Source: Pseudomonas cichorii (lineage in GTDB: Bacteria; Pseudomonadota; Gammaproteobacteria; Pseudomonadales; Pseudomonadaceae). From it: a stretch of DNA of 64,000 nt. Positions 45,178 to 58,880 of this stretch are shown here, piece after piece. The stretch covers positions 310,001-374,000 of the forward strand of contig NZ_BLVZ01000005.1 in NCBI RefSeq assembly GCF_015471405.1, given 5' to 3'. How positions within the stretch are numbered: the first letter of the stretch is position 1; every line of letters starts with the position of its first letter. The translations under genes were made by a program, and so were the position numbers. The notes beneath the pieces are model-generated. The model saw only the letters and a program-made list of their open reading frames with translations, had not been told where the DNA came from and searched no databases.

Positions 45178-46242
45178 TTACTGGTGATACTGCGCCGAAA
45201 GCTCATGTACGGCTTCAATAAAGGCGCCCGCATTGGCCGGGTCGACTTCAGGGGTGATGCCGTGGCCGAGGTTGAAGACGTGGCCGGTGCCGCTGCCGTA
45301 ACTAGCCAGAATGCGGGCCACTTCCTGACGGATGGCTTCAGGGCGTGCATAGAGGACGGTCGGGTCCATGTTGCCTTGCAGCGCAACCTTGTTACCGACG
45401 CGCTGACGGGCTTCGCCAAGGTCGCAGGTCCAGTCCAGGCCCAGTGCATCGGCGCCGGCATAGGCGATACTTTCCAGCCACAGACCGCCACCCTTGGTGA
45501 ACAGAATGACCGGAACCTTGCGGCCGTCGTGCTCGCGAATCAGGCCACTGACGATCTTGCGCATATAGGCCAGCGAGAACTCCTGATAAGCCGCTGCGGA
45601 CAGACTGCCACCCCAGCTATCGAAGATCTGCACTGCCTGAGCGCCCGCCAGGATCTGGCCATTGAGGTACGAAGTCACCGACTGCGCCAGCTTGTCGAGC
45701 AGCAGGTGCATGGCCTGCGGGTTCTCATAAAGCATGGCCTTGGATTTGCGGAAGTCTTTCGAGGAGCCGCCTTCGACCATATAAGTGGCCAGCGTCCATG
45801 GGCTGCCAGAGAAACCGATCAGCGGGACGCGACCATTAAGCTCGCGACGGATGGTGCTGACCGCATTCATCACATAACCCAGGTCTTGCTGTGCATCGGG
45901 AATCGGCAGGGCTTCGATGTCGGCCAGAGTGCTGACAGTTTTCTTGAAGCGTGGGCCTTCGCCCGTCTCGAAATACAGGCCCAGGCCCATTGCATCGGGA
46001 ACGGTGAGGATATCGGAGAACAGGATCGCAGCATCCAGCGGGTAACGATCCAGAGGCTGCAACGTGACCTCACAAGCGAATTCGGCGTTCTTGCACAGGC
46101 TCATGAAATCCCCCGCCCTGGCGCGGCTGGCGCGGTATTCAGGCAAGTAGCGACCGGCCTGACGCATCATCCAGACAGGCGTGACGTCTACGGGTTGCTT
46201 GAGCAGGGCACGAAGGAAACGGTCGTTCTTCAGGGCAGTCAT
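45178..46242 (-). CDS. hemE: Uroporphyrinogen decarboxylase HemE
   Basis: A 354-residue enzyme converting uroporphyrinogen III to coproporphyrinogen III in haem synthesis. The signature [16 protein letters not shown] (residues ~21-36) carries the substrate-binding Arg residues, and [17 protein letters not shown] is the second family motif. Length equals the family norm. It is backbone-conserved next to gltBD. The 232-base gap upstream is partly filled with the TTGTAGC repeat, so its promoter must lie between 46243 and about 46333. Confidence 0.96.
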   Translation of the reverse strand: MTALKNDRFLRALLKQPVDVTPVWMMRQAGRYLPEYRASRARAGDFMSLCKNAEFACEVTLQPLDRYPLDAAILFSDILTVPDAMGLGLYFETGEGPRFKKTVSTLADIEALPIPDAQQDLGYVMNAVSTIRRELNGRVPLIGFSGSPWTLATYMVEGGSSKDFRKSKAMLYENPQAMHLLLDKLAQSVTSYLNGQILAGAQAVQIFDSWGGSLSAAAYQEFSLAYMRKIVSGLIREHDGRKVPVILFTKGGGLWLESIAYAGADALGLDWTCDLGEARQRVGNKVALQGNMDPTVLYARPEAIRQEVARILASYGSGTGHVFNLGHGITPEVDPANAGAFIEAVHELSAQYHQ

Positions 46243-46333
46243 GTCGGCATCCGCAAAAAAAGTGCGGGCATTTTCTCAGAGCTCGACACAAAAGGCACGG
46301 CAAGAGCCGTTTCTTTTCTCTATTGGGGTGATC

Positions 46334-46468
46334 AGCTTTAAGCTGCAAGCTTTAAGCGGCAAGCTAGAAGCAGAAAAGCCTGCCTTTGCTTACCGCTTGT
46401 AGCTTGTAGCTTGTAGCTTGTAGCTTGTAGCTTGTAGCTTGTAGCTTGTAGCTTACAACTTGAAGCTG
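46334..46468. repeat. Hairpin-forming TTGTAGC heptad repeat, locus 2 (8 tandem copies)
   Basis: AAGCTGCAAGC and AAGCGGCAAGC on the left face eight perfect tandem TTGTAGC units on the right (46397-46452), allowing a long imperfect stem. The element lies directly after the gltD stop and upstream of hemE. The copy number is double that at locus 1, which suggests slippage-prone expansion. Confidence 0.8.
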
Positions 46469-46474
46469 CCGCCA

Positions 46475-47905
<1,431 letters not shown>

Positions 47906-47916
47906 CTACACGGCAG

Positions 47917-48010
47917 CCTCAAGCTACAAGCCTGAAGCTGCAAGAATCATGATCGCAGGCAATTCGCGCACTGCTGTTAACTTGCGGCTTGAAACTTGCC
48001 GCTTGCAGCT
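47917..48010. repeat. Degenerate TTGTAGC-family hairpin repeat, locus 3 (gltB-gltD gap)
   Basis: CAAGCTACAAGCCTGAAGCTGC on the left faces TTAACTTGCGGCTTGAAACT and TTGCCGCTTGCAGCTAC on the right; perfect heptads are lost but the complementary architecture of the family is kept. It sits between gltB and gltD and may modulate the ratio of the two subunits. Confidence 0.6.
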
Positions 48011-48014
48011 ACGT

Positions 48015-51000
48015 TTATTGCGGATTCGCCCGGGTGCTGGAGAGCAGCGATTTCAGGTTGGCAGCCTTGGGCTTGACCAGCCAGAAACGGCGCAGGTAGT
48101 CGTCCAGGTTTTCAGCCAGGTTACGACCCCACTCGCTGTCGGTTTCGGCGACATACTCGTTCAGCACGCTTTGCAGGTGAGTGCGATAAGCCTCCATCGC
48201 CTCGCCGCTGATGCGCTGAATCTCGACCAGCTCATGGTTGACCTGGTCAACGAAGGTGTTGTCCTGGTCGAGCACGTAAGCAAAACCGCCAGTCATGCCG
48301 GAACCGAAGTTGTAGCCGGTCTTGCCCAGCACACAAACGAAACCGCCGGTCATGTATTCGCAGCAGTGGTCGCCAGTGCCTTCCACGACTGCATGAGCAC
48401 CCGAGTTACGCACAGCGAAACGCTCACCCGCAGTACCAGCGGCGAACAGCTTGCCGCCGGTCGCGCCGTACAGGCAGGTATTGCCCACGATGGCGCTTTC
48501 GTTGGTCTTGAACGGGCTGCCTTTAGGCGGAACGATCACCAGCTTGCCAGCGGTCATGCCCTTGCCGACGTAGTCGTTGGCATCGCCTTCCAGGTACATG
48601 TTCAGGCCACCGGCGTTCCACACACCGAAACTCTGCCCGGCAGTGCCTTTGAAACGGAAAGTGATCGGTGCCTTGTTCATGCCCTGGTTGCCGTGCAGCT
48701 TGGCGATTTCACCGGAAATCCGCGCGCCAATGGAACGGTCGCAGTTGCAGATATCCAGCTCGAACTCACCGCCACTCAGGGATTCGATAGCCGGCTTGGC
48801 CATCTCCACCATTTTCTCGGCCAGCAGGCCCTTGTCGAACGGCGGGTTGCGGTCCACAAGGCTGAACTGCGGCTTGTCGGCAGGCACGTGGTCGCTGCCC
48901 AGCAGAGGCGTCAGGTCCAGATGCTGCTGCTTCTCGGTTTCGCCCGGCAGGATGTCCAGCAGGTCGGTACGACCGATCAGTTCTTCCAGGGAACGCACGC
49001 CCAGCTTGGCGAGCCATTCACGGGTTTCTTCAGCCACGTACGTGAAGAAGTTGATCACCATATCGACGGTGCCGATGTAGTGGTCCTTGCGCAGTTTGTC
49101 GTTCTGGGTCGCTACGCCGGTGGCGCAGTTGTTCAGGTGGCAGATACGCAGGTATTTGCAGCCAAGAGCGATCATCGGCGCAGTACCGAAGCCGAAGCTT
49201 TCAGCACCGAGGATGGCGGCCTTGATCACGTCCAGACCGGTTTTCAGACCACCGTCGGTCTGTACCCGGACCTTACCGCGCAGGTCGTTGCCACGCAGGG
49301 TCTGGTGAGTCTCGGCCAGGCCAAGCTCCCACGGCGCACCGGCGTACTTGATCGAAGTCAGAGGCGAAGCGCCTGTGCCGCCGTCGTAGCCGGAAATGGT
49401 GATCAGGTCGGCATAGGCCTTGGCCACGCCAGCGGCGATAGTACCAACGCCTGCCTCTGCTACCAGCTTGACCGAAACCAGCGCCGACGGGTTGACCTGT
49501 TTCAGGTCGAAAATCAGCTGCGACAAGTCTTCGATGGAATAGATGTCGTGGTGCGGCGGAGGCGAGATCAGGGTCACGCCCGGTACGGCATAGCGCAGTT
49601 TGGCGATCAGGCCGTTGACCTTGCCGCCCGGCAGTTGCCCGCCTTCACCCGGCTTGGCGCCTTGAGCGACCTTGATCTGCAACACATCGGCATTGACCAG
49701 ATATTCAGGCGTCACGCCGAAACGGCCAGTGGCGATCTGCTTGATCTTGGAGCTGCGGATGGTGCCGTAGCGCGACGGATCTTCGCCGCCCTCACCGGAG
49801 TTGGAGCGAGCGCCCAGGCGGTTCATCGCCTCGGCAAGTGCTTCGTGAGCTTCCGGCGACAGCGCGCCGAGGGAAATCCCGGCAGAGTCGAAACGCTTGA
49901 GGATATCGCTCAGCGGCTCGACTTCGTCGATGCTCAGCGGCTGGTCGAGGGTCTTGACCTGGAACAGGTCGCGAATCATCGACACCGGACGCTTGTCCAC
50001 CAGCGTGGTGTATTCCTTGAACTTGCTGTAGTCGCCCTGCTGCACGGCAGCTTGCAGGGTACTGACCACGTCCGGGTTGTAGGCGTGGTACTCGCCACCG
50101 AATACGAACTTGAGCAGGCCACCTTGCTGAATCGGCTTGCGCGGACTCCAGGCTTCGGCAGCCAGAGCCTTCTGTTCGGCTTCGATATCGACAAAACGGG
50201 CGCCTTTCAGGCGGCTCGGTACGCCACGGAAACTGACGTCGCAGACTTCCTCGGACAGGCCGATGGCCTCGAACAGTTGCGCGCCACGGTAGGACGCAAC
50301 GGTGGAGATACCCATCTTCGACAGAATCTTGAGCAGGCCCTTGGTGATGCCTTTGCGGTAGTTCTTGAAGACTTCGTAAAGGTCACCCAGCACTTCACCG
50401 GTACGGATCAGGTCGCCCAGCACTTCATAGGCCAGGAACGGATAGACCGCCGAAGCACCGAAACCGATCAGCACGGCGAAGTGGTGCGGGTCACGGGCCG
50501 TCGCGGTTTCGACCAGGATGTTACTGTCGCAACGCAGCCCTTTTTCGGTCAGACGGTGGTGAACCGCGCCGACCGCCAGGGAAGCGTGAGCAGGCAGTTT
50601 GCCTGGAGCGATATGACGGTCGCTCAGCACCAGCAGTGTGCGACCGGCACGTACGGCCTCTTCAGCCTGATCGGCGATGTTGCGAATCGCCGCTTCCAGA
50701 CCGATGTTTTCGTCGTAGTTCAGGTCGATGATGTGACGCTCGAAGCCTGGACGCTCCAGGTTCATCAGCGAACGCCACTTGGCCGGGGAAATGACCGGCG
50801 AGCTGAGGATCACACGCGAGGCATGCTCAGGCGATTCCTGGAAGATGTTGCGCTCGGCACCGAGGCAGATTTCCAGCGACATGACGATGGCTTCACGCAG
50901 CGGGTCGATCGGCGGGTTGGTCACCTGCGCGAACTGCTGGCGGAAGTAGTCGAATGGCGAACGCACACGACGCGACAGCACTGCCATTGGCGTGTCGTCA

Positions 51001-52460
51001 CCCATGGAGCCGACCGCTTCCTGGCCCTGCTCGCCCAGTGGGCGCAGTACCTGATCACGCTCTTCAAACGTGACCTGATACATCTTCATGTATTGCTTGA
51101 GCTGGTCACTGTTATAGAAAGCCGAACCGTGGTCGTTGTCTTCCATGGTCGCCTGAATGCGCAGAGCGTTCTTGCGCAGCCATTGCTTGTACGGATGACG
51201 CGACTTCAAGCGGTTGTCGATGGCGTCGGTGTTGAGGATCTGACCGGTTTCGGTATCCACCGCGAAAATCTGCCCTGGACCGACACGGCCCTTGGCAATG
51301 ACGTCTTCAGGCTTGTAGTCCCATACGCCGATTTCCGACGCCAGGGTGATGTAGCCGTTCTTGGTCGTGACCCAGCGCGCCGGGCGCAGACCGTTACGGT
51401 CGAGCAGACAGACCGCATGGCGACCTTCGGTCATCACGACGCCGGCCGGACCATCCCACGGCTCCATGTGCATGGAGTTGTACTCATAGAACGCCCGCAG
51501 ATCGGGGTCCATGGTTTCGACGTTCTGCCACGCTGGCGGAATGATCATCCGCACACCACGGAACAGGTCGATACCACCGGTGACCATCAGTTCAAGCATG
51601 TTGTCCATGCTCGACGAGTCGGAACCGACACGGTTGACCAGCGGGCCGAGTTCTTCCAGATCCATCAGATCGTTGGTGAACTTGGTGCGACGCGCCTGTG
51701 CCCAGTTACGGTTGCCGGTGATAGTGTTGATCTCGCCGTTGTGGGCGAGGAAGCGGAACGGCTGCGCCAGCGGCCATTTCGGCAGGGTGTTGGTCGAGAA
51801 GCGCTGGTGGAACACGCAGATCGCGGTTTGCAGGCGCTCGTCGCTCAGGTCCGGGAAGAATGCCGTCAGGTCGCGCGGCATCATCAGACCTTTATAGATG
51901 ATGGTCTTGTGCGAAAAGCTGCAGACGTAATGGTCGGCATCAGCGGCGTTGGCCACCGACGAACGGCGACGCGCACTGAACAGCTTGATAGCGAATTCCT
52001 GATCGCTCAGGCCTTCACCACCGATGAATACCTGTTCGATCTTGGGCAGACGTTCGAGAGCGAGACGGCCCAATACGCTGGTATCGACCGGCACCTGGCG
52101 CCAGCCGACCAGAGTCAGGCCTTCGGCGAGGATTTCGCGATTCATGTTCTCGCGAGCGATATCGGCCTTGGCGTCGTCCTGATTGAGGAACACCATGCCC
52201 ACGGCATATTGGCGGGGCAGATCGGCCCCAAAGTGATCCTTGGCGACAGCGCGCAGGAATGCATCGGGCTTCTGAATCAACAGACCACAACCGTCACCGG
52301 TCTTGCCGTCGGCGTTGATACCGCCACGGTGGGTCATGCAGGTCAGGGCCTGGATAGCCGTCTGCAACAGGTGATGACTGGGCTCGCCCTGCATATGAGC
52401 GATCAGGCCAAAGCCACAGTTATCCTTGAATTCATCTGGTTGGTATAGACCTGCTTTCAT
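48015..52460 (-). CDS. gltB: Glutamate synthase large subunit GltB
   Basis: A 1481-residue enzyme. After a short propeptide ([14 protein letters not shown]) comes Cys15, the class II glutaminase nucleophile ([15 protein letters not shown]). Central and FMN-binding domains follow ([37 protein letters not shown]). The [3Fe-4S] segment is [16 protein letters not shown]. The C-terminal beta-helix is rich in Gly repeats ([20 protein letters not shown]). ATG 52460 is chosen over GTG 52466 because mature GltB proteins start with this [11 protein letters not shown] sequence. It is the major ammonium assimilation enzyme together with GltD. Confidence 0.97.
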   Translation of the reverse strand: MKAGLYQPDEFKDNCGFGLIAHMQGEPSHHLLQTAIQALTCMTHRGGINADGKTGDGCGLLIQKPDAFLRAVAKDHFGADLPRQYAVGMVFLNQDDAKADIARENMNREILAEGLTLVGWRQVPVDTSVLGRLALERLPKIEQVFIGGEGLSDQEFAIKLFSARRRSSVANAADADHYVCSFSHKTIIYKGLMMPRDLTAFFPDLSDERLQTAICVFHQRFSTNTLPKWPLAQPFRFLAHNGEINTITGNRNWAQARRTKFTNDLMDLEELGPLVNRVGSDSSSMDNMLELMVTGGIDLFRGVRMIIPPAWQNVETMDPDLRAFYEYNSMHMEPWDGPAGVVMTEGRHAVCLLDRNGLRPARWVTTKNGYITLASEIGVWDYKPEDVIAKGRVGPGQIFAVDTETGQILNTDAIDNRLKSRHPYKQWLRKNALRIQATMEDNDHGSAFYNSDQLKQYMKMYQVTFEERDQVLRPLGEQGQEAVGSMGDDTPMAVLSRRVRSPFDYFRQQFAQVTNPPIDPLREAIVMSLEICLGAERNIFQESPEHASRVILSSPVISPAKWRSLMNLERPGFERHIIDLNYDENIGLEAAIRNIADQAEEAVRAGRTLLVLSDRHIAPGKLPAHASLAVGAVHHRLTEKGLRCDSNILVETATARDPHHFAVLIGFGASAVYPFLAYEVLGDLIRTGEVLGDLYEVFKNYRKGITKGLLKILSKMGISTVASYRGAQLFEAIGLSEEVCDVSFRGVPSRLKGARFVDIEAEQKALAAEAWSPRKPIQQGGLLKFVFGGEYHAYNPDVVSTLQAAVQQGDYSKFKEYTTLVDKRPVSMIRDLFQVKTLDQPLSIDEVEPLSDILKRFDSAGISLGALSPEAHEALAEAMNRLGARSNSGEGGEDPSRYGTIRSSKIKQIATGRFGVTPEYLVNADVLQIKVAQGAKPGEGGQLPGGKVNGLIAKLRYAVPGVTLISPPPHHDIYSIEDLSQLIFDLKQVNPSALVSVKLVAEAGVGTIAAGVAKAYADLITISGYDGGTGASPLTSIKYAGAPWELGLAETHQTLRGNDLRGKVRVQTDGGLKTGLDVIKAAILGAESFGFGTAPMIALGCKYLRICHLNNCATGVATQNDKLRKDHYIGTVDMVINFFTYVAEETREWLAKLGVRSLEELIGRTDLLDILPGETEKQQHLDLTPLLGSDHVPADKPQFSLVDRNPPFDKGLLAEKMVEMAKPAIESLSGGEFELDICNCDRSIGARISGEIAKLHGNQGMNKAPITFRFKGTAGQSFGVWNAGGLNMYLEGDANDYVGKGMTAGKLVIVPPKGSPFKTNESAIVGNTCLYGATGGKLFAAGTAGERFAVRNSGAHAVVEGTGDHCCEYMTGGFVCVLGKTGYNFGSGMTGGFAYVLDQDNTFVDQVNHELVEIQRISGEAMEAYRTHLQSVLNEYVAETDSEWGRNLAENLDDYLRRFWLVKPKAANLKSLLSSTRANPQ

Positions 52461-52818
52461 AGACACTTTCTCACCAGGCTGCCTCTATGCGAGGCATATT
52501 TCTTTTCAATTCAATCAATTACCTGTCACGTCGAACGTACGCCGACTTTGGAGAGGCAAAACGGAGGTCATTGTACACAGCGACACAAAGGCCCACAAAT
52601 TTAACGGCGAAAAGCCGAAAATTAATGTCGCATTTATGAAGGTTTTATAGGCGGACACCGTGCTAGTCAAAGTATTTTTCAATATTCTGACCGAAGCGAC
52701 CGAAACGTCATGGCGTTTGTAACGCAGACACCGCAAGGCGCGCCGCCCAAAAACGGCGCGTCCAGGCAGGTAAAATCAGGGTTGCCGGGTGAGCGGCCTG
52801 GATAAGGCCGCTGCGACT
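52461..52818. other. gltB leader and damX downstream region with hairpins
   Basis: This 358-base stretch separates damX from gltB on the minus strand. Just upstream of gltB, TGCCTC (52480-52485) pairs with GAGGCA (52491-52496) in the leader. After damX lie two GC-rich stems, AGCGGCCT/AGGCCGCT (52792-52799 with 52805-52812) and CGCGCCG/CGGCGCG (52739-52745 with 52754-52760). The latter's loop reads TTTTTGGG on the minus strand; together they may form a weak terminator. The promoter of gltB must lie between; I cannot place it. Confidence 0.45.
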
Positions 52819-54453
52819 TCAGCGAGTGGCGCCCAGCTCCTGTTGGATGCTGGCGACAGTACGGGGCCAAGGTTTACCAGCCTGAACCTTGGCTGGCAAG
52901 ACTTTGATGGCTGCAAGGGCAGCAGCGCGGTCTGCAAAATTACCGTATGTCACTACATACAGGGGCTTGCCCTGCAATGTTTTCTTGAAGTACCGGTACT
53001 CGCCACCTTGCTCGGCAACATAGGCCTGGGCTGTCGCTTCCGAGCTGGTGCCCAGGATCTGCACGACATAATGCCCCGGCGCCTGACCGCTGTACCAGTT
53101 GCCGCCAGCAGCCGGTTTGGCAGCGGCAGCGGCTGGTTTTTCAGCAGGCTTGGCAGCAGGAGCAGCCGGTGCCGGCTTGGCCGTTGCGACCTGAGTCGGC
53201 GCTGCGGCTGGCGCAGGAGCAGGCGTAGGCCTGGCTGCCGGTGCCACAGGCGTTGCAGCCGCAGGAGCCGGAATGGAAGAACGAGGCACCGCACCGGCCT
53301 GTGCGCCCGCAGGAGGCGCAGTAGTGGTGACAGTGGCAGGCTGGGCTGGCGAGCCCATTGGCACTGCATCCTCGTCGCTGTCACCGGCACCTGCCGCTTC
53401 GGCCAGAGGGCCGCGCATCACAGGCTGCGAATTACCCACCAACGGCAGAGGCATCGGCTGCGAGTTACCTGCGAACTCGATTGCCGGACCACCATTATTG
53501 GATTGTTGATTCGCTGGCGTGCCCTGTCCCAGCGGCAATTGCGCCTGGGCCGGAGCATTGGCTGGCGCGGCAGCCTTGTCGCCACGGCCAGGGATCAGCA
53601 CTGCGGCTGCCACTGCGACCACGACAACTGCGCCCAGGGCCAGTACGTGTTTTTTCGGCATGTTGAACCCCACACTTGGGCGTTTGACCGCAGTACGACT
53701 AGCGATCATCGCCTCGATCATTGAATCGCGGGCAACCTGGTTGATATTCCCAGGCCAGCCATCGGACTGCTCATGGATATCGGTAATCTGCTCGGCAGTG
53801 AACAACGCGATTCCTTGCCCTGCACCTTCCAGACGTTGAGCCAGATATTCCCGGGTTTCTTCTTCGGTATAAGGTTGCAACTCAATGACATGAAAGCGCT
53901 CGCCTTCGACATCACCCTGCAGGTCGGCGCACAGTTGATCGAGACGGTCGATCAGCGACGACTCGCCAAACAGGAACACATGCGGACGCCCTTCCGGCGT
54001 ACCTGCGGCCAGACCCAGCAACGCTTCGAGCGCCGAATCGCCAAGTTGTTCCGCATCGTCGACCAGCAAATAGACTTCCTGACCGGTCAGCGCGAGTTGC
54101 ACGACCTGCGCCAGAATCGCCTGCATTTCGGCCTGGGCGACAATCAGCGCCTGCGCGACCTGCTGCAGTACGCCTGCCGCATCACTGGCGCCACGCGCCG
54201 AAATGACCACGCTCTGCACTGACTGCTTGTTGGTGCTGGCCACCAGAGCCTGACGCAGCAAGGTCTTGCCACTGCCCTGAGGGCCGGTCACTGCAAGCAG
54301 CAACTGGCTATAGCGGGCCAGATGATGGAGCTGACCCAGCACCGACTTGCGCTGGGCAGGGAAAAACTTGAAGCCAGGTACCCGCGCTGCAAAGGGGTCA
54401 TGACTCAACTGATAATGGCCGAGGAAAGCCTCGTCGGCATGCAAACTAGTCAT
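52819..54453 (-). CDS. DamX-like cell-division protein: AAA ATPase, membrane anchor and SPOR domain
   Basis: A 544-residue protein. Residues ~1-270 form an AAA/ExeA-like ATPase (Walker A GPQGSGKT, Walker B VYLLVDDAEQL). A single membrane helix follows (HVLALGAVVVVAVAAAVLI), then a long Ala/Pro-rich periplasmic linker, and a C-terminal SPOR domain (GHYVVQILGTSSEATAQAYV) that binds denuded septal peptidoglycan. This arrangement and the position after aroB match DamX. The start at 54453 (MTSLHADEAFLGHYQ) is where the family begins. It is ten bases downstream of aroB in the pil-aro operon. Confidence 0.88.
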   Translation of the reverse strand: MTSLHADEAFLGHYQLSHDPFAARVPGFKFFPAQRKSVLGQLHHLARYSQLLLAVTGPQGSGKTLLRQALVASTNKQSVQSVVISARGASDAAGVLQQVAQALIVAQAEMQAILAQVVQLALTGQEVYLLVDDAEQLGDSALEALLGLAAGTPEGRPHVFLFGESSLIDRLDQLCADLQGDVEGERFHVIELQPYTEEETREYLAQRLEGAGQGIALFTAEQITDIHEQSDGWPGNINQVARDSMIEAMIASRTAVKRPSVGFNMPKKHVLALGAVVVVAVAAAVLIPGRGDKAAAPANAPAQAQLPLGQGTPANQQSNNGGPAIEFAGNSQPMPLPLVGNSQPVMRGPLAEAAGAGDSDEDAVPMGSPAQPATVTTTAPPAGAQAGAVPRSSIPAPAAATPVAPAARPTPAPAPAAAPTQVATAKPAPAAPAAKPAEKPAAAAAKPAAGGNWYSGQAPGHYVVQILGTSSEATAQAYVAEQGGEYRYFKKTLQGKPLYVVTYGNFADRAAALAAIKVLPAKVQAGKPWPRTVASIQQELGATR

Positions 54454-54463
54454 GGGTTTTCCG

Positions 54464-55567
54464 TTAACCTCTAAGCTGATCCACCAGGGCGCGGTAATCC
54501 GCAACCAAAGTGGCCTGTAGTACTTCTTTTGGATAATCGTCCGTGATAACCGCTTCACCCATCTGACGCAGAAGCACCAGACGCAGGCGACCATCGATCA
54601 CTTTCTTGTCGATCGCCATGTGTTCAAGGAAATCGCTTTCCGTCATGTCCTGCGGCGGCACAACCGGCAAACCGGCACGCTGGAACAGGCGAATACCGCG
54701 ATCGCGCTCCTGGGTAGTGATCCAGCCAAGACGCGAAGACATTTCCAGGGCCATGACCGTACCGGCGGCAACCGCCTCGCCATGCAGCCAGACACCATAG
54801 CCCATATGCGTTTCGATAGCGTGGCCGAAAGTGTGACCCAGGTTCAAGGTTGCCCTTACACCGGACTCGCGCTCATCGGCACCGACCACCAGCGCCTTGG
54901 CGGCGCACGAACGCTCGATGGCGATGGTAAGGGCTTTCTGGTCAAGACCACGCAACCGGTCGACATGATCTTCCAGCCAGGTCAGGAAGGGCTCGTCGCA
55001 GATCAGGCCGTACTTGATGACTTCAGCCAGCCCCGCGGACAGTTCACGCTCGGGCAGGGTGTTGAGGGTGGTGGTATCGATCAGCACGACGCCCGGCTGA
55101 TAGAAAGCGCCCACCATGTTCTTGCCCAGCGGGTGGTTGATGCCGGTCTTGCCACCCACCGACGAATCCACCTGGGACAGCAGGGTGGTCGGGATCTGGA
55201 TGAAGTTCACGCCACGTTGATAGCAGGCGGCAGCGAACCCGGCCATGTCGCCGATCACACCGCCACCGAGGGCGATCACTGTCGTGCGGCGATCATGCCG
55301 TGCCGTGAGCAGGCCATCGAAGATGGTTTGCAGGGTTTCCCAGTTCTTGAACGCCTCGCCATCGGGAAGCACCACCGACACAACGTTGTAGCCCACCAGG
55401 GTCCGCGTCAATCGCTCGAGATAAAGAGGAGCCACCGTGGTATTGGAGACGATAGCTACCTGCCGCCCGACGATATGCGGGATCAGAAGCTCCGGCTTGT
55501 CCAGAAGGCCTTCGCCAATATGAATCGGGTAGCTACGCTCACCAAGCTCGACCTTAAGTGTCTGCAT
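54464..55567 (-). CDS. aroB: 3-dehydroquinate synthase AroB
   Basis: A 367-residue shikimate-pathway enzyme converting DAHP to 3-dehydroquinate with NAD+ and a divalent metal. Recognisable are the NAD-binding [19 protein letters not shown] and [19 protein letters not shown] segments, and metal ligands in [15 protein letters not shown] 55567 ([13 protein letters not shown]) is the family start. It lies 115 bases after aroK, in the same order as in other Pseudomonas. Confidence 0.96.
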   Translation of the reverse strand: MQTLKVELGERSYPIHIGEGLLDKPELLIPHIVGRQVAIVSNTTVAPLYLERLTRTLVGYNVVSVVLPDGEAFKNWETLQTIFDGLLTARHDRRTTVIALGGGVIGDMAGFAAACYQRGVNFIQIPTTLLSQVDSSVGGKTGINHPLGKNMVGAFYQPGVVLIDTTTLNTLPERELSAGLAEVIKYGLICDEPFLTWLEDHVDRLRGLDQKALTIAIERSCAAKALVVGADERESGVRATLNLGHTFGHAIETHMGYGVWLHGEAVAAGTVMALEMSSRLGWITTQERDRGIRLFQRAGLPVVPPQDMTESDFLEHMAIDKKVIDGRLRLVLLRQMGEAVITDDYPKEVLQATLVADYRALVDQLRG

Positions 55568-55682
55568 GTGTCCCCACATTGATTACCGATTGGGCATTGC
55601 GCATGTTTTTTCGTGCGCCAGGACAGCAAATGGCTGTCGCTGTTTTGATGGTCGCCGAGGATAGCGCATTTTCGTCTGCGCT

Positions 55683-56201
55683 TTAACGGGGAGGAAGCTC
55701 TGCCAGGCGGGCAAGTATGTCAAGAACGACCATACGAGGTGGCCGTTCATCGGTTTCAACCACCAGATCGGCGATTTCCCGATACAGCGGGTCACGAATG
55801 GCCAGCAACTCGCCCAACACACGAGCAGGATCGGCGGTGCGCAACAATGGGCGATTACGGTCACGTGCGGTGCGTCCGACCTGCTGCTCGACCGATGCAT
55901 GCAGATACACCACGCGCCCACCGGCATGCAGTGCCTGACGGTTTTCGCTGCGCATGACGGCTCCGCCGCCCGTCGCCAGAACGACGCCATCGGCTTCACA
56001 CAACTCCGCAATCATCGCCTGCTCGCGGTCACGAAAACCCGGTTCGCCTTCCTTGTCGAAAATCCACGGAATATTTGCACCCGAGCGCAGCTCGATTTCC
56101 TTGTCGGAATCCTTGAACGGTAGACGCAGCTCTTTGGCAAGCAAACGGCCGATGGTGCTTTTACCAGCCCCCATCGGCCCTACAAGTATTAAATTTCGCA
56201 C
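55683..56201 (-). CDS. aroK: Shikimate kinase AroK
   Basis: A 172-residue P-loop kinase: Walker [10 protein letters not shown] (residues ~8-16), shikimate-binding DSDKEIE and the ATGGGAVMR motif, lid RDRNRPLL. It phosphorylates shikimate at the 3-hydroxyl. The start is GTG 56201, four bases after the pilQ stop, so it is translationally linked to the pilus operon. Confidence 0.95.
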   Translation of the reverse strand: MRNLILVGPMGAGKSTIGRLLAKELRLPFKDSDKEIELRSGANIPWIFDKEGEPGFRDREQAMIAELCEADGVVLATGGGAVMRSENRQALHAGGRVVYLHASVEQQVGRTARDRNRPLLRTADPARVLGELLAIRDPLYREIADLVVETDERPPRMVVLDILARLAELPPR

Positions 56202-56205
56202 AGAA

Positions 56206-58305
56206 TCAACGACTCACAGCAATCGCCTGGTTGTTCATGATACGCGGAGTCAGAAATACCAACAGCTCGGATTTCGCTTCTGACACCGTATCTCGACGGA
56301 AAAGGCGGCCAAGATACGGTACATCGCCAAGAAATGGCACTTTCTCTACAACTTTACTTTGCGTATTGGAGAACACGCCACCGATCACGATGGTCTCGCC
56401 ATCGGAAACCAGCACCTTGGCGTTGACCTCGTTTTTCCTGATCGGAGGCACGCCGAGCACCGCATTGAGGTAATCCGGCTCATCCTTGGTGACCTTGACC
56501 TCCATGATGATGCGGTTATCCGGCGTGATCTGCGGTGTCACCTCCAGCGACAGGGACGCCTCCTTGAAACTCACGGTTGTCGCGCCGCTGGAGCTGGATT
56601 CCTGGTAAGGGATTTCCGTACCCTTGAGGATCTTGGCGGTTTCCTTGTCGGAAGTGACCACCTTCGGCTGAGAGACGATTTCACCGTTGCCGGTCTTCTC
56701 CATCGCGCTCAGTTCAAGATCGAGCAAGGTGTTGTTGGTGACGAAGGCGATCCCGATACCGGAGGTCGCATCGGCAGCGCCCAGGTCGACGAACGGCGTG
56801 TTGGCACTCAGGTCAGAGCCGGTATTGCCCGCTTCGTCGCCGTTATCGTCCAGGCCGTAGGTATTCCAGTTGCCGCTGCCGACCTTGGTTCCACCCCAAC
56901 GCACACCCAGCGCCTTGTCATAATCGACGTTGGCCTCAACGATGCGTGCTTCGATCATTACCTGACGCACAGGAATATCCAGTTGAGACACGATACGGCG
57001 CAGTTCGTCGAGCCGGTCCTGGGTCTGGTAGGCAATGATGTTGTTGGTGCGCTCATCCACAGTGATCGAACCACGCTCGTCGGCTTTCGACTCGACGCTG
57101 GTCACTGACTGGAACAGCTTGGCGATATCCGCCGCCTTGGCGTAGTTGACCTGCAAAAGCTCGCGACGCAACGGCGCCAGCTCGGAAATCTGCTTGAGGG
57201 ATTCCAGCTCCTGACGCTCACGGGCGGCAATCTCATCGGCTGGCGCAACCAGAAGAACACTGCCGACCTTGCGCTTGTCCAGCCCCTTGGTCTTGAGCAC
57301 CAGATCCAGCGCCTGATCCCACGGCACGTTCTGCAAGCGCAGGGTAATACCGCCCTGAACCGTGTCGCTGGCCACCAGATTCAGGTTGGTGAAGTCGGCA
57401 ATCAATTGCAGCACCGAGCGCACATCGATGTCCTGGAAGTTCAGCGACAGCTTTTCACCGGTGTAGACCGGTTTGTCGGCGGCACGGCGATCCAGGTCTT
57501 CATTGGTCAGAGGGCGCACGCTGATGGTCAGCTTGTTTTCGGTCTGGTAGGCCGAGTAATCGAAGGCTCCCGAAGGCTCGATGCTGATACTCGCCTTGTC
57601 GCCGGAAGTCGTGGCACTCACGAACTGCACAGGCGTGGCGAAATCCTTGACGTCCAGCCTGACCCGCAACGGCTCAGGCAACTGGGTCTTGGCGAAGTCG
57701 ACACGAATCTTGCCGCCCTGCTCCTGGATATCAGGAGAAATGCCCGGGCTGCTCAGATCGATGACCACATTGCCTTCGCCCAGCTCACCACGCTGGAAGT
57801 CGATATTCTTGATGGCTTTCACGCCAGCCGGCACGTAAGGCCGGGCGGGTGCCGGAGCGGGTGCCGGGACCGCGACTCGCGGTGTTCCCATGGCCGTGCT
57901 CGGCTGGGAGGACTGCGCAGCGGCAGCGCCCTGGCCGACGACCACGAACAGGTTGTTGCCTTCGACACGCGAACTGTAGGGCGACAGCGTCGTCATGTTG
58001 ATGATGACGCGCGTACGATCCTGGGCCTGAACCACCACGACACTGCGCGCATTGCCCGATCCCAGATCACGACTCTTGGTAGCCAACTGACTGGTCACAC
58101 CCGGCAGATCCAGCGCGATGCGTGCTGGCTGCTCGGTGGTATAGCCGCGCGGCGCAGGAACCGGAGAATCGAAGGAAAGCTTCAGTTCGATCCGGTCACC
58201 CGGCAAGGCTGCGACATCCAGCGTTTTGAGATTGGCTGCCTGGAGAACCGGCGAAAGCATCGCTATCCCTAGCGAAACGCCGATAATCGAGAGAATCCTG
58301 ATCAT
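56206..58305 (-). CDS. pilQ: Type IV pilus secretin PilQ
   Basis: A 699-residue outer-membrane secretin through which type IV pili emerge. A signal peptide ([23 protein letters not shown]) precedes two AMIN domains that bind peptidoglycan ([20 protein letters not shown]), an STN/N0 domain ([20 protein letters not shown]), N1 ([20 protein letters not shown]) and the C-terminal secretin core ([20 protein letters not shown]). I chose ATG 58305 because homologues begin at this signal sequence; the frame extends to an ATG at 58356 that overlaps the pilP stop as ATGA, and another ATG at 58335 has an AAGG site, so the start may be 10-17 codons earlier. Confidence 0.93.
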   Translation of the reverse strand: MIRILSIIGVSLGIAMLSPVLQAANLKTLDVAALPGDRIELKLSFDSPVPAPRGYTTEQPARIALDLPGVTSQLATKSRDLGSGNARSVVVVQAQDRTRVIINMTTLSPYSSRVEGNNLFVVVGQGAAAAQSSQPSTAMGTPRVAVPAPAPAPARPYVPAGVKAIKNIDFQRGELGEGNVVIDLSSPGISPDIQEQGGKIRVDFAKTQLPEPLRVRLDVKDFATPVQFVSATTSGDKASISIEPSGAFDYSAYQTENKLTISVRPLTNEDLDRRAADKPVYTGEKLSLNFQDIDVRSVLQLIADFTNLNLVASDTVQGGITLRLQNVPWDQALDLVLKTKGLDKRKVGSVLLVAPADEIAARERQELESLKQISELAPLRRELLQVNYAKAADIAKLFQSVTSVESKADERGSITVDERTNNIIAYQTQDRLDELRRIVSQLDIPVRQVMIEARIVEANVDYDKALGVRWGGTKVGSGNWNTYGLDDNGDEAGNTGSDLSANTPFVDLGAADATSGIGIAFVTNNTLLDLELSAMEKTGNGEIVSQPKVVTSDKETAKILKGTEIPYQESSSSGATTVSFKEASLSLEVTPQITPDNRIIMEVKVTKDEPDYLNAVLGVPPIRKNEVNAKVLVSDGETIVIGGVFSNTQSKVVEKVPFLGDVPYLGRLFRRDTVSEAKSELLVFLTPRIMNNQAIAVSR

Positions 58306-58352
58306 GATGAATTTCCGTTGTGCGGTGTTATGCATGCTTGGCCTTGCCCACT

Positions 58353-58880
58353 TCATGAGCGTTCTTTGAGGGAAATACTGCGTGGCCTTTCAAGCCAGGC
58401 CCCCTCTCCATCAGGAACTATTTCAATGACATCGACCTGCGCATCGCTGACCGACACAATCCGGCCGTTATTGCGGCCCAGATAATCGCCCACTTTCACG
58501 CGATGAACGCCTCCGGCGCCGCGCAACAAGGCGAATGTACCCGATTCGTTGCCAATGGTTCCGACCATCTCGAACGATTCGATATTGAACCCCTCAAGAA
58601 ACTGTTTGACCCGCGTCTCATCAGGCTTGACCAGCCGCGAGCCTTTCTGGCGATTGAGCAGGTCGATCTTCACCGGAGGCTGGAACGGACTGCGCAGATT
58701 GGCCGCGTTATAAGTAAAGGTTTCATAGGGCCGGAACTTGGGCAATGGATCGATATTGCCTGAAGGACGCGCCTTGACCTCATTGACGAAGGTGCTGAGG
58801 TCCGCGAACTCCTGATCGTTATCACAGCCGGCGAGCCCCATCACAAGCATACTGACGCACAACAGTCGCGCCGCCCTCAT
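58353..58880 (-). CDS. pilP: Type IV pilus inner-membrane lipoprotein PilP
   Basis: A 175-residue lipoprotein with lipobox LAGC at the end of its signal (MRAARLLCVSMLVMGLAGC) and Asp after the Cys, consistent with inner-membrane retention. The C-terminal beta domain (EMVGTIGNESGTFALLRGAG, VHRVKVGDYLG) contacts the secretin PilQ and the PilN/PilO dimer, forming the alignment subcomplex. Four-base ATGA overlap with pilO. Confidence 0.94.
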   Translation of the reverse strand: MRAARLLCVSMLVMGLAGCDNDQEFADLSTFVNEVKARPSGNIDPLPKFRPYETFTYNAANLRSPFQPPVKIDLLNRQKGSRLVKPDETRVKQFLEGFNIESFEMVGTIGNESGTFALLRGAGGVHRVKVGDYLGRNNGRIVSVSDAQVDVIEIVPDGEGAWLERPRSISLKERS

